64,000 nt of DNA, taken from Klebsiella huaxiensis. Its GTDB lineage: Bacteria > Pseudomonadota > Gammaproteobacteria > Enterobacterales > Enterobacteriaceae. The position numbers and the translations under genes were made by a program. The DNA lies in NCBI RefSeq assembly GCF_003261575.2, contig NZ_CP036175.1, positions 4,526,001-4,590,000 of the forward strand, given 5' to 3'. Shown piece by piece: positions 5,064 through 13,331 of this stretch (within the stretch, counting starts at the first letter, position 1; each line of letters begins with the position of its first letter). The notes below the pieces were generated by a model. That model searched no databases, was not told the DNA's origin, and was given only the letters and a program-made list of their open reading frames with translations.

Positions 5064-8036
5064 ATGCCACGCCGCTCAATCCTGTCCGCCACCGAGCGCG
5101 AAAGCCTGCTGGCACTGCCAGATGCCAAAGACGAACTGATACGGCACTACACGTTCAACGAAACCGACCTGTCGGTGATCCGTCAGCGTCGCGGCGCCGC
5201 GAATCGATTGGGCTTCGCTGTGCAGCTTTGCTACTTGCGATTCCCTGGCACCTTTTTGGGCGTCGATGAGCCTCCGTTTCCGCCCCTGTTGCGCATGGTG
5301 GCCGCGCAACTCAAGATGCCAGTGGAAAGTTGGAGCGAGTACGGCCAGCGCGAACAGACACGGCGGGAGCACTTGGTCGAGCTGCAAACGGTTTTTGGGT
5401 TCAAGCCCTTCACCATGAGCCACTATCGGCAAGCCGTGCATACATTGACCGAGCTGGCCTTGCAGACCGACAAAGGCATCGTGCTGGCGAGCGCACTTGT
5501 CGAGAATCTGCGGCGGCAGAGCATTATCCTGCCCGCCATGAATGCCATCGAGCGCGCAAGCGCCGAGGCCATCACCCGTGCCAACCGACGCATTTACGCG
5601 GCGCTGACCGATTCTTTGTTATCACCCCACCGTCAGCGCCTGGACGAACTTCTCAAGCGCAAGGACGGCAGTAAAGTGACGTGGCTGGCATGGCTGCGCC
5701 AGTCGCCTGCCAAACCGAACTCTCGCCACATGCTCGAACATATTGAGCGCCTGAAATCCTGGCAAGCACTTGATCTGCCCGCAGGCATCGAGCGGCAGGT
5801 TCACCAGAACCGCCTGCTCAAAATCGCTCGTGAAGGTGGCCATATGACGCCTGCTGATCTGGCAAAGTTCGAGGTGCAACGACGCTATGCCACGCTGGTA
5901 GCGCTGGCCATCGAAGGCATGGCCACCGTCACCGATGAAATCATCGACCTTCACGATCGCATCATCGGCAAGCTGTTCAACGCGGCCAAGAACAAGCATC
6001 AGCAGCAGTTCCAGGCTTCCGGCAAGGCGATCAACGACAAGGTGCGGATGTATGGGCGCATCGGTCAAGCGTTGATTGAGGCCAAGCAAAGCGGCAGCGA
6101 TCCGTTCGCCGCCATCGAGGCCGTTATGCCCTGGGACACCTTCGCCGCCAGCGTCACCGAAGCGCAAACATTGGCGCGGCCTGCCGACTTTGATTTCCTG
6201 CACCACATCGGTGAAAGCTATGCCACGCTACGCCGCTACGCGCCGCAGTTCCTGGGCGTGCTCAAATTGCGGGCTGCGCCCGCCGCCAAGGGTGTGCTCG
6301 ATGCCATCGACATGCTGCGCGGCATGAACAGCGACAGCGCGCGCAAGGTGCCCGCCGATGCGCCAACCGCATTCATCAAGCCGCGCTGGGCAAAGCTGGT
6401 TCTGACCGACGACGGCATCGACCGGCGTTACTACGAGTTATGCGCCCTGTCGGAGCTGAAGAACGCGCTGCGCTCCGGTGATGTCTGGGTGCAGGGTTCT
6501 CGCCAGTTCAAGGACTTCGACGAATACCTGGTGCCGGTCGAGAAGTTCGCCACTTTGAAGCTGGCCAGCGAATTGCCGCTGGCAGTGGCCACCGACTGCG
6601 ACCAATACCTGCATGACCGGTTGGAATTGTTGGAGGCGCAACTCGCCACAGTCAACCGCATGGCTGCGGCCAACGACTTACCGGATGCCATCATCACCAC
6701 CGCGTCAGGCCTGAAGATCACGCCGCTGGACGCGGCAGTACCAGACGCCGCGCAAGCCATGATCGACCAGACAGCTATGCTGCTGCCGCACCTCAAAATC
6801 ACCGAGTTGCTGATGGAGGTCGATGAATGGACGGGCTTCACCCGCCACTTCACACACCTGAAGACCAGCGACACGGCCAAGGACAAAACCTTGCTGTTGA
6901 CGACGATCCTGGCCGACGCGATCAACCTGGGTCTGACCAAAATGGCCGAGTCCTGCCCTGGCACCACCTACGCCAAGCTGTCTTGGCTGCAAGCCTGGCA
7001 CATCCGCGATGAAACCTATTCGACGGCGCTGGCCGAGCTGGTGAATGCGCAGTTTCGGCAACCCTTCGCCGGCAACTGGGGTGACGGCACCACGTCATCG
7101 TCGGACGGCCAGAACTTCAGAACCGGCAGCAAAGCAGAAAGCACTGGTCATATCAACCCGAAGTATGGAAGCAGTCCAGGACGGACTTTCTACACCCATA
7201 TCTCCGACCAGTACGCGCCCTTCAGTGCCAAGGTGGTCAACGTGGGCATTCGTGATTCAACTTACGTGCTTGATGGCCTGCTGTACCACGAGTCGGACTT
7301 GCGCATCGAGGAACACTACACCGACACGGCAGGCTTCACCGATCACGTGTTTGGCTTGATGCATTTGCTGGGATTTCGCTTCGCGCCGCGTATCCGTGAC
7401 TTGGGCGAAACCAAGCTATTCATCCCCAAGGGCGATGCCGCCTATGACGCGCTCAAGCCGATGATTAGCAGCGACAGGCTGAACATCAAGCAAATACGCG
7501 CCCATTGGGATGAAATTCTGCGGCTGGCCACCTCCATCAAGCAAGGCACGGTAACGGCTTCGCTGATGCTGCGCAAACTCGGCAGCTACCCGCGCCAGAA
7601 CGGCTTGGCCGTGGCGTTGCGCGAGCTGGGGCGCATCGAGCGCACGCTGTTCATTTTGGATTGGCTGCAAAGCGTGGAGCTGCGCCGCCGCGTCCATGCG
7701 GGGCTGAATAAGGGCGAGGCGCGCAACGCGCTGGCCAGGGCGGTCTTCTTCTACCGATTGGGTGAAATCCGCGACCGCAGTTTTGAGCAGCAGCGCTACC
7801 GGGCCAGCGGCCTCAATCTGGTGACGGCGGCCATCGTGTTGTGGAACACGGTATATCTGGAGCGTGCCACCAGTGCTTTGCGTGGCAACGGCACGGCGCT
7901 GGACGACACATTGTTGCAATATCTGTCGCCGCTGGGGTGGGAGCACATCAACCTGACCGGCGATTACCTATGGCGCAGCAGCGCCAAGGTCGGTGCGGGG
8001 AAGTTTAGGCCATTGCGACCGCTGCCACCGGCTTAG
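5064..8036 (+). CDS. tnpA: Tn3-family transposase TnpA (Tn21 subgroup, Tn1696/TnAs3-like)
   Basis: This 990-aa DDE transposase carries out replicative transposition at the 38-bp terminal repeats. It has the family start MPRRSILSATERESLLALP and usual length. An N-terminal DNA-binding region is followed by the C-terminal RNase-H-like core: the WGDGTTSSSDGQ segment (residues about 672–683) carries the first catalytic Asp, HYTDTAGF the second (D754), and LNKGEARN the Glu (E885). The reading frame looks intact. It is clearly diverged from Tn21 itself and closest by memory to Tn1696/TnAs3, a subgroup call and not an identification. Confidence 0.94.
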   Translation: MPRRSILSATERESLLALPDAKDELIRHYTFNETDLSVIRQRRGAANRLGFAVQLCYLRFPGTFLGVDEPPFPPLLRMVAAQLKMPVESWSEYGQREQTRREHLVELQTVFGFKPFTMSHYRQAVHTLTELALQTDKGIVLASALVENLRRQSIILPAMNAIERASAEAITRANRRIYAALTDSLLSPHRQRLDELLKRKDGSKVTWLAWLRQSPAKPNSRHMLEHIERLKSWQALDLPAGIERQVHQNRLLKIAREGGHMTPADLAKFEVQRRYATLVALAIEGMATVTDEIIDLHDRIIGKLFNAAKNKHQQQFQASGKAINDKVRMYGRIGQALIEAKQSGSDPFAAIEAVMPWDTFAASVTEAQTLARPADFDFLHHIGESYATLRRYAPQFLGVLKLRAAPAAKGVLDAIDMLRGMNSDSARKVPADAPTAFIKPRWAKLVLTDDGIDRRYYELCALSELKNALRSGDVWVQGSRQFKDFDEYLVPVEKFATLKLASELPLAVATDCDQYLHDRLELLEAQLATVNRMAAANDLPDAIITTASGLKITPLDAAVPDAAQAMIDQTAMLLPHLKITELLMEVDEWTGFTRHFTHLKTSDTAKDKTLLLTTILADAINLGLTKMAESCPGTTYAKLSWLQAWHIRDETYSTALAELVNAQFRQPFAGNWGDGTTSSSDGQNFRTGSKAESTGHINPKYGSSPGRTFYTHISDQYAPFSAKVVNVGIRDSTYVLDGLLYHESDLRIEEHYTDTAGFTDHVFGLMHLLGFRFAPRIRDLGETKLFIPKGDAAYDALKPMISSDRLNIKQIRAHWDEILRLATSIKQGTVTASLMLRKLGSYPRQNGLAVALRELGRIERTLFILDWLQSVELRRRVHAGLNKGEARNALARAVFFYRLGEIRDRSFEQQRYRASGLNLVTAAIVLWNTVYLERATSALRGNGTALDDTLLQYLSPLGWEHINLTGDYLWRSSAKVGAGKFRPLRPLPPA

Positions 8037-8048
8037 CGTGCTTTATTT
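8032..8048. repeat. Truncated 38-bp terminal inverted repeat of the transposon (17 nt left)
   Basis: CTTAGCGTGCTTTATTT equals the inner 17 nt of the Tn21-subgroup terminal repeat. The next bases (AATGAGATGG) no longer match, which marks where an IS110-family element entered. Confidence 0.88.
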
Positions 8049-8590
8049 AATGAGATGGTCACTCCCTCCTTCCCAGTACTATGCTGAGGACAGGCTTTCA
8101 TTCGGAGAACCATCATGGAAAACATTGCGCTTATTGGTATCGATCTGGGTAAGAACTCTTTCCATATTCATTGTCAGGATCATCGTGGGAAGGCCGTTTA
8201 CCGTAAAAAATTCACCCGACCAAAGCTAATCGAATTTCTGGCGACATGCCCGGCAACAACCATCGCGATGGAAGCCTGTGGCGGTTCTCACTTTATGGCA
8301 CGCAAGCTGGCAGAGTTAGGGCATTTTCCAAAGCTGATATCACCGCAATTTGTCCGCCCATTCGTTAAAAGCAACAAAAATGACTTCGTTGATGCTGAAG
8401 CTATCTGTGAAGCAGCATCACGTCCATCTATGCGTTTCGTGCAGCCCAGAACCGAATCTCAGCAGGCAATGCGAGCTCTGCATCGTGTCCGTGAATCCCT
8501 GGTTCAGGATAAGGTGAAAACAACTAATCAGATGCATGCTTTTCTGCTGGAATTTGGTATCAGCGTTCCGCGAGGTGCTGCCGTTATTAG
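8049..8590 (+). mobile_element. IS5075/IS4321-type element (IS110 family, IS1111 group), truncated
   Basis: The element begins inside the transposon's terminal repeat, the known target of IS4321/IS5075. Its 5' leader and about the first 158 codons of transposase are present. Sequence identity to the family ends near 8590 (expected ...GAAVISRLS; found ...GAAVISYI then stop), and chromosomal sequence follows. The 3' half and right end are deleted. Confidence 0.88.
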
Positions 8591-8600
8591 TTACATATAA
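8115..8600 (+). pseudogene. IS110-family transposase, C-terminally truncated
   Basis: The ORF starts MENIALIGIDLGKNSFHIHC. Its N-terminal DEDD (RuvC-like) domain keeps the acidic residues in IGIDLG, AMEACGG and NKNDFVDAEAI. Only 161 codons remain of about 340, and the C-terminal Transposase_20 domain with the Ser nucleophile is missing. The last three codons come from flanking DNA. The product cannot transpose the element. Confidence 0.92.
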
Positions 8601-8638
8601 GAGCCGTATCACGATAATCACGCCACAGGACACCTGTC

Positions 8639-10807
8639 ATGGTCAGGAAGACAACGTTTACCCTTTCGCTCTGCGCCCTGCTCGCGGCAGCCACCCAGTC
8701 ATATGCTTCTTCTGATATCGAAGATTGCTCATGGAGCGACGAGCTATGCCGGTTAAAAGGCGACCCAATCCTCACCCCTGAAAACGATTCTCGCGATAAT
8801 CTGTTGCGCCTGCTGAGCGAAGCGAAATCTTTCGCCCTGCCTGTTCAGGCCATTCCCGTTGATGTCAGCCGTACCCGCGATGTTTACTTCGCCTGGCATC
8901 CTGAGTGGGATAGCGCGCCGCCGCCCCCCGCGCCGCCTGCGCAAAGCGAAGACGAAATATTTACCCGACAAATGGCGGCGCTGAATATCGATCCCGCACA
9001 GGTCATGGCAGCCGATTCGGCTGAACGGCTGGGAACATCCGACTATGAACTGGAAAACCGCTTTGTCAGCAACACTCTTGCTGCCGTCAGCCAGTTCAAC
9101 GCCGCCCTGCTGGCCACCCCCTCTGTGACCCCGCAGCAGCGTCATGACCTGGCGCTGGCGCGGCTGAAACTGTTTTATGGCGCCAATATCACCGCAGTCG
9201 CTGATATCCTCAATAGCTTCCCGGCAGATGCGGACGCCGACTTATTCGCTTATTACCTTTCCGGCATCGCTCACTTCTATGGCGGCAATTACACCGCCGC
9301 GACCCAAGATTTCACCCTGTTGCTGGAAAGTAATCAACCCTGGCTGACCGAGACCGCGCAATATATGCTGATGCGCACGGCGCTCAACAAGAGTAGCCAG
9401 AACAGCGTTGGGCAGTACGGCGATTTTGATATCGCGCGGATCAATCGTGATGATGCCGCACAAGCGCAAAAAGAAGCACAAGCCTATTTGCAACGCTGGC
9501 CCGCAGGGCTTTATGCCGACTCCGCGCGCAACATGTTGCGCCGCATTAACTGGTATCTGCAGGCGTGGCCGCAGCTGGCCGAACTCTATGAGCAGGCCTT
9601 CCGGCAAACTGCCGACGCCGGGGAACTGCGTAGACTGGTGAGTGAATATGACAATGTCTTCGGCATGCCGTTCTACGCGCAGCCCGTTCTGGCAGCATTC
9701 CCGGACGCGCCGCAGGTCAGCTATGTCGAACTTCTCCGCGCCCTGCGCCTGAATGCTGACAATAAGCCGACCTTAACCCAGGCACAGCTTGACGCCAGCA
9801 AAGCAGAGTTTGAGAAGAGCGGAAATCTGCCGCTATGGCGCGACCTACAGCTGCAGCTGTGGGGCGCGACGGGCAACGATGCCGCCATCCTGCAGGCTGT
9901 CACGCCAGCGAAAACGCTACCGGCGAATGATATTCTCGCCTTCAGCGAACAGGTCCTCTACGGCGAAGCGCTAATGGGACAAAAACAGTGGCCCGCGGCG
10001 CGCGATTTTTGGCAGCAGCTGCTACAACTTAGCCAAAACCCCGAGCAACAGCAGTATACCCAAGCAAAACTGGCGGCAACACTGGTCTACAGCGGTAACG
10101 CGGCAGCTATTTTTGCCGCCGATAGCCCGGTGACCAATCTACGCTTTCGCTCCCGAGTGCTTAAAACCCAGGCCTCGCCAGAACTGCTACGCCAACAGGC
10201 AGCCAAAGGCCCCAATAATGAAGAACGTACTATCGCTCTGCATACGCTGCTGGTGCGGGATCTCACGGAAAGTCGTTTCAGCGACTGGCTGAACGACAAA
10301 AAGCTCGCCACCGCCTTTACCCAGCCAGTAATCAGCGAGGCCTTTAACGACGTCAATCTTAGCAGCTTCGACTGGAGTGGCGAGGCGACCGAAGCTGGTT
10401 ATGCCTGCCGCAGCCTGGATGATACCGTCACCGTGCTCAGTAAAAACGCCGACGATGCCCATGCGCTTAACTGCCTGGGCGAGTTCTTTCGCACCACGCA
10501 GACGCATGTTGATCTGTGGAAAGACCAATCCGGCAACGATATGCTCGAGGCTGCCATCAACCGCCAGCAGCCTCAGGGACAGTACGATCGCCAAAGCTAT
10601 TACCAGCAGATTATCACCTCGCCGAAAGCGGAGCCGGAAGATAAAAGCTATGCGCTCTATCGGGCGATTCTCTGTTACGCCCCCTCCGGTAGCAACGAAT
10701 GCGGCGGCGAAGATGTCGAAAAACTACAGCGTAAGGGCTGGTTCACGCAGTTGAAAACGCAGTATCCGGGAAGCCCGTGGGCACAAAAACTCAAATATTA
10801 CTGGTAA
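8639..10807 (+). CDS. Exported repeat-rich protein of unknown function
   Basis: This 722-aa protein has an N-terminal signal peptide (hydrophobic residues 8–20, likely cut after QSYA), so it should be periplasmic or surface-exposed. It lacks a lipobox. A Pro-rich linker (APPPPAPPAQSED) lies near residue 100, followed by Ala/Leu-rich helical segments that resemble TPR/SEL1-type repeats (DLFAYYLSGIAHFYGGNYTA; LADSARN-like stretches). I recognise no catalytic motif. The stop overlaps the start of the next exported gene by 31 nt, so the two are probably co-translated. Its ATG lies 49 bp from the mobile-element junction, so its native promoter may be lost. Confidence 0.7.
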   Translation: MVRKTTFTLSLCALLAAATQSYASSDIEDCSWSDELCRLKGDPILTPENDSRDNLLRLLSEAKSFALPVQAIPVDVSRTRDVYFAWHPEWDSAPPPPAPPAQSEDEIFTRQMAALNIDPAQVMAADSAERLGTSDYELENRFVSNTLAAVSQFNAALLATPSVTPQQRHDLALARLKLFYGANITAVADILNSFPADADADLFAYYLSGIAHFYGGNYTAATQDFTLLLESNQPWLTETAQYMLMRTALNKSSQNSVGQYGDFDIARINRDDAAQAQKEAQAYLQRWPAGLYADSARNMLRRINWYLQAWPQLAELYEQAFRQTADAGELRRLVSEYDNVFGMPFYAQPVLAAFPDAPQVSYVELLRALRLNADNKPTLTQAQLDASKAEFEKSGNLPLWRDLQLQLWGATGNDAAILQAVTPAKTLPANDILAFSEQVLYGEALMGQKQWPAARDFWQQLLQLSQNPEQQQYTQAKLAATLVYSGNAAAIFAADSPVTNLRFRSRVLKTQASPELLRQQAAKGPNNEERTIALHTLLVRDLTESRFSDWLNDKKLATAFTQPVISEAFNDVNLSSFDWSGEATEAGYACRSLDDTVTVLSKNADDAHALNCLGEFFRTTQTHVDLWKDQSGNDMLEAAINRQQPQGQYDRQSYYQQIITSPKAEPEDKSYALYRAILCYAPSGSNECGGEDVEKLQRKGWFTQLKTQYPGSPWAQKLKYYW

Positions 10808-11493
10808 TCGCGCTGCTATCCGGGCCAGCGCAGGCGGCAGAGCACGTTGATGCGCGCCAGCATTCTGCCTTCTGGCTGTGGTCTGGGGTGAAAGCCAGCA
10901 ACGATCTGCAGAACGCGCAGACGGTGTATCTGCATCAAGGCGAGGTGCTGACGCGCGCGGGCGAGGTCATATTCCAGCGCCTCGGCTTGCCGGTCAGCCG
11001 CCTGACGTTTCCCGCAATCTGGCTTACCGTCCGGTTTACCACACTTGATGTACCACAGACGATTGTGCCGCGGATCGTACGCCTGATGCAGCGTTGGCGG
11101 GCGGCTGGCAATCAGGTGGTTGGTCTGCAGGTTGATTTTGACGCAGCCACATATCAGCTCGCCGACTACGCCCAGTTTTTGCAACAGCTACGCCAGCAGC
11201 TGCCGCCTGAGTTCGCGCTGGGGGTAACAGGCCTGCTGGACTGGGCCAAAACCGGCGATATTGCCACACTGAACGCACTTGCGGTTGATGAACTGGTAGT
11301 GCAAAGCTATCAAGGACGCCACACGGTGGCGAATTATCAGGACTATCTCCCCGCGCTCAGCCGGCTGCGTATTCCGTTCAAACTCGGGCTGGTACAAAAC
11401 GGCAGTCGCGATCGGCAGGCGGAAATGCAGTTGAATGACTCCCCCTATTACCGCGGCACGGTGGTCTTTATGCTCAACCCGGCACGGCGTTAA
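10777..11493 (+). CDS. DUF3142-type exported protein
   Basis: The 238-aa product starts at GTG 10777, inside the last codons of the upstream gene, with a short signal peptide (ILLVIALLSGPAQA). The sequence resembles the DUF3142 family, a TIM-barrel-like fold of unknown activity: VVGLQVDFDAATYQLADYAQ and LALGVTGLLDW-like strands, then VDELVVQSYQGR and IPFKLGLVQNG. The tight overlap suggests that it works with the repeat-rich protein before it, perhaps on a cell-envelope glycan, which is speculation. It converges with cueR (stop codons overlap by 4 nt). Confidence 0.75.
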   Translation: MGTKTQILLVIALLSGPAQAAEHVDARQHSAFWLWSGVKASNDLQNAQTVYLHQGEVLTRAGEVIFQRLGLPVSRLTFPAIWLTVRFTTLDVPQTIVPRIVRLMQRWRAAGNQVVGLQVDFDAATYQLADYAQFLQQLRQQLPPEFALGVTGLLDWAKTGDIATLNALAVDELVVQSYQGRHTVANYQDYLPALSRLRIPFKLGLVQNGSRDRQAEMQLNDSPYYRGTVVFMLNPARR

Positions 11494-11900
11494 GCCTGCG
11501 CCTTGCGATGACAGCAACCCGAGAGGTTATCGATTATCGGGCAATCCGCGCTGTCATCGCCGGGACAGGACTCCGCCAGCGCCAGCAACTGCGCGCGCAT
11601 GCTTTGCAGCTCACTGATATGGCGTTCAATTTCCGCCACTTTTTCCAGCGTCCGGCGTTTAACGTCGGCGCTGTGCCGCGACGGATCGTTAAACAGAAAT
11701 ATCAGCTCGCGACACTCTTCCAGATTAAACCCCACCTGGCGGGCCTGTCGCAGCAAAGTCAGTTCATCCAGATGCTGCTGGCTGTAGCTACGATAGCCGT
11801 TCTCGCTACGCAGCGGAGGCGTCACCAGCCCCTTCTCTTCATAAAAACGAATCGCTTTACTGGTTAAGCCGGTTTTTTTCGCCACATCGCTAATATTCAT
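11490..11900 (-). CDS. cueR: Copper-responsive MerR-family activator CueR
   Basis: CueR senses Cu(I), Ag(I) and Au(I) and activates copA and cueO by distorting promoters with a 19-bp spacer. The ATG at 11900 gives 136 aa, the family length. The N-terminal winged helix is MNISDVAKKTGLTSKAIRFY, followed by the dimerisation coiled coil. The metal-binding loop holds C112 and C120 (SCPGDDSADC), plus the C-terminal CCHR motif. Its target promoter is visible upstream of copA at 13268–13298. Unlike in E. coli, no ybaS/ybaT lies beside it. Confidence 0.96.
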   Translation of the reverse strand: MNISDVAKKTGLTSKAIRFYEEKGLVTPPLRSENGYRSYSQQHLDELTLLRQARQVGFNLEECRELIFLFNDPSRHSADVKRRTLEKVAEIERHISELQSMRAQLLALAESCPGDDSADCPIIDNLSGCCHRKAQA

Positions 11901-11964
11901 GTTTCCTCCTGACGGAACAACCAACGGTGCTACGCCGTCATTCTAGCGCCAATCAGCATAAAAA

Positions 11965-13011
11965 CTATAGCGGAGCCTGCTGGCATATCAGGGTGAAGGG
12001 AACAGACAGAATGCGAACATCGTTATTGTAATCATTGATATAGCGATAAATCATAGTGCCATCGGCCGGGAAAAATGTACTGGCGTCCATATAGTCGCCA
12101 ATATGCGGGCACATAATGCTCCACGGGTTTCTGCCATTATAGGCAGGGCTACTATCGACAATGGTCTTCGCTACAAATGTCGCAGGGTTTAACGTGATAT
12201 TTGCGCTTTGAGAATAGTAATGAATGTCATACACCAGCGAGTGACCATCAATAAAGATATCGCCTAAGTTAAGGCCTTTATTTTTATAAGAAGGAGCCGA
12301 CTTTTGCCTGGCATCAGCTTCATTGCTCATTAATGAGCGCATAAAATTATTACTGGCCGTTTCCTGGTCAGTGACCGATGCAGGCGCGTTGACCACACTT
12401 TCGACCGCCGTTTTACTTACTTCACGGCCAATCACTCTAATCACCCCAATGACAATAAGCAGCACCACCAGGCCAAGGGTGAATTTGAAAATTCGCACAA
12501 CCAGTCTTTTTCCAGCACTCACCACCGGCGCGCCTTTCTGTTTAACAAAATCTTTGCCTTTACCAAATATCTCTTCCGCTACGGTAAAAGCTTCGCTGGC
12601 TTTTGCCTGATAAGAGTAATCAGGATCCTGCTTGCGGCGCTGATTCATCCACTCATCTTTGCGCTTTTGTAACTGATACTCTTCTTCCCATTCCGCTTCC
12701 ATCTTCTGCCAGAAATCGCGATAGGCACGCTCTTCCTGCTGGCGTTCACGCTGGCGATCGTGCTGTGTGAATGCGCTGTTTTCCCGATTCTCCTGCTGAG
12801 CAATCCACGCATCGTGCTGGGCGCGAAGTGCCGGATCGGCAAGCGTACGCCAGGCTTCATTTAATAGCTGGATGATTTTGGTTTTTTCATCTTTTAGTTC
12901 AGGCGGATGGCGATCCGGATGGTGAATAAAAATAAGGCGTTTATACGCTTTCTTAATCTCCTCCACCGACGCGGTGCGAGAAACTTTAAGATTATCATAA
13001 TGAGTTTGCAC
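11965..13011 (-). CDS. Membrane-anchored J-domain (DnaJ-like) protein
   Basis: This is a 348-aa co-chaperone-type protein. I prefer the GTG at 13011 (after GGGAGAAGAGAA) since it begins directly with the J domain (QTHYDNLKVSRTASVEE); the ORF upstream of this has no domain. The HPD triad is in IHHPDRHPP at about residue 31. A charged coiled-coil segment follows (QERAYRDFWQKMEAEWEEEY), then one membrane span near residues 175–192 (TLGLVVLLIVIGVIRVI) and a C-terminal domain I do not recognise. By analogy with DjlA/DjlB proteins it would recruit DnaK to the membrane. It lies between cueR and copA. Confidence 0.8.
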   Translation of the reverse strand: MQTHYDNLKVSRTASVEEIKKAYKRLIFIHHPDRHPPELKDEKTKIIQLLNEAWRTLADPALRAQHDAWIAQQENRENSAFTQHDRQRERQQEERAYRDFWQKMEAEWEEEYQLQKRKDEWMNQRRKQDPDYSYQAKASEAFTVAEEIFGKGKDFVKQKGAPVVSAGKRLVVRIFKFTLGLVVLLIVIGVIRVIGREVSKTAVESVVNAPASVTDQETASNNFMRSLMSNEADARQKSAPSYKNKGLNLGDIFIDGHSLVYDIHYYSQSANITLNPATFVAKTIVDSSPAYNGRNPWSIMCPHIGDYMDASTFFPADGTMIYRYINDYNNDVRILSVPFTLICQQAPL

Positions 13012-13267
13012 TTCTCTTCTCCCGGGATACTGCGTGAAACACCTTCCCTTTTCCTCAATCAGGGTCGGCATCCGGCTCGCCCTGCAAAAATAAGCTCTTT
13101 CTGAAACCAAAAAACACAGAAGCCACGCACTCATATTTGAGCGTTCTAAAGTCAGCCTGGAGATAATTATCAGAGAGCAAGTCTTTCATTTTACGCCGCG
13201 CGCGCTTTTATCCGCTATTCCTTATTTAACGTGGGGGACGAACGATAAAAATCACCAGGATTAACGC

Positions 13268-13298
13268 TTGACCTTCCAGTTGCTGGAAGGTTTAAGCT
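13268..13298 (+). promoter_or_regulatory. CueR-controlled copA promoter
   Basis: The -35 TTGACC (13268–13273) and -10 TAAGCT (13293–13298) are separated by 19 bp. A palindrome at 13271–13291 (ACCTTCCAG, TTG, CTGGAAGGT) lies in the spacer. This long spacer with the dyad is the diagnostic layout of CueR targets. It lies in the 320-bp gap 13012–13331, where I see nothing else. Confidence 0.95.
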
Positions 13299-13331
13299 TA
13301 AGCACAGTTGTTAAACCAAGGAGTCAAAACC

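Larger units (their letters stand above)
1..8048. mobile_element. Tn21-subgroup transposon with class 1 integron (partial, left end off window)
   Basis: This composite holds a class 1 integron (1–4400), the remains of a res site, tnpR and tnpA, and stops inside the terminal inverted repeat at 8048. TnpR and TnpA are of the Tn3 family, Tn21 subgroup. The integron's IRi end lies only 103 bp before tnpR, which fits insertion inside res as for In4 in Tn1696. That is an inference: the other transposon end and any mer operon are outside the window. The right terminal repeat is interrupted by an IS110-family element, so this copy probably cannot transpose by itself from this end. Confidence 0.85.

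Noticed and set aside
8115..8600. Intact small IS110 transposase
   Set aside because: Only about 161 codons and the last few are from flanking DNA; the catalytic C-terminal domain is missing.
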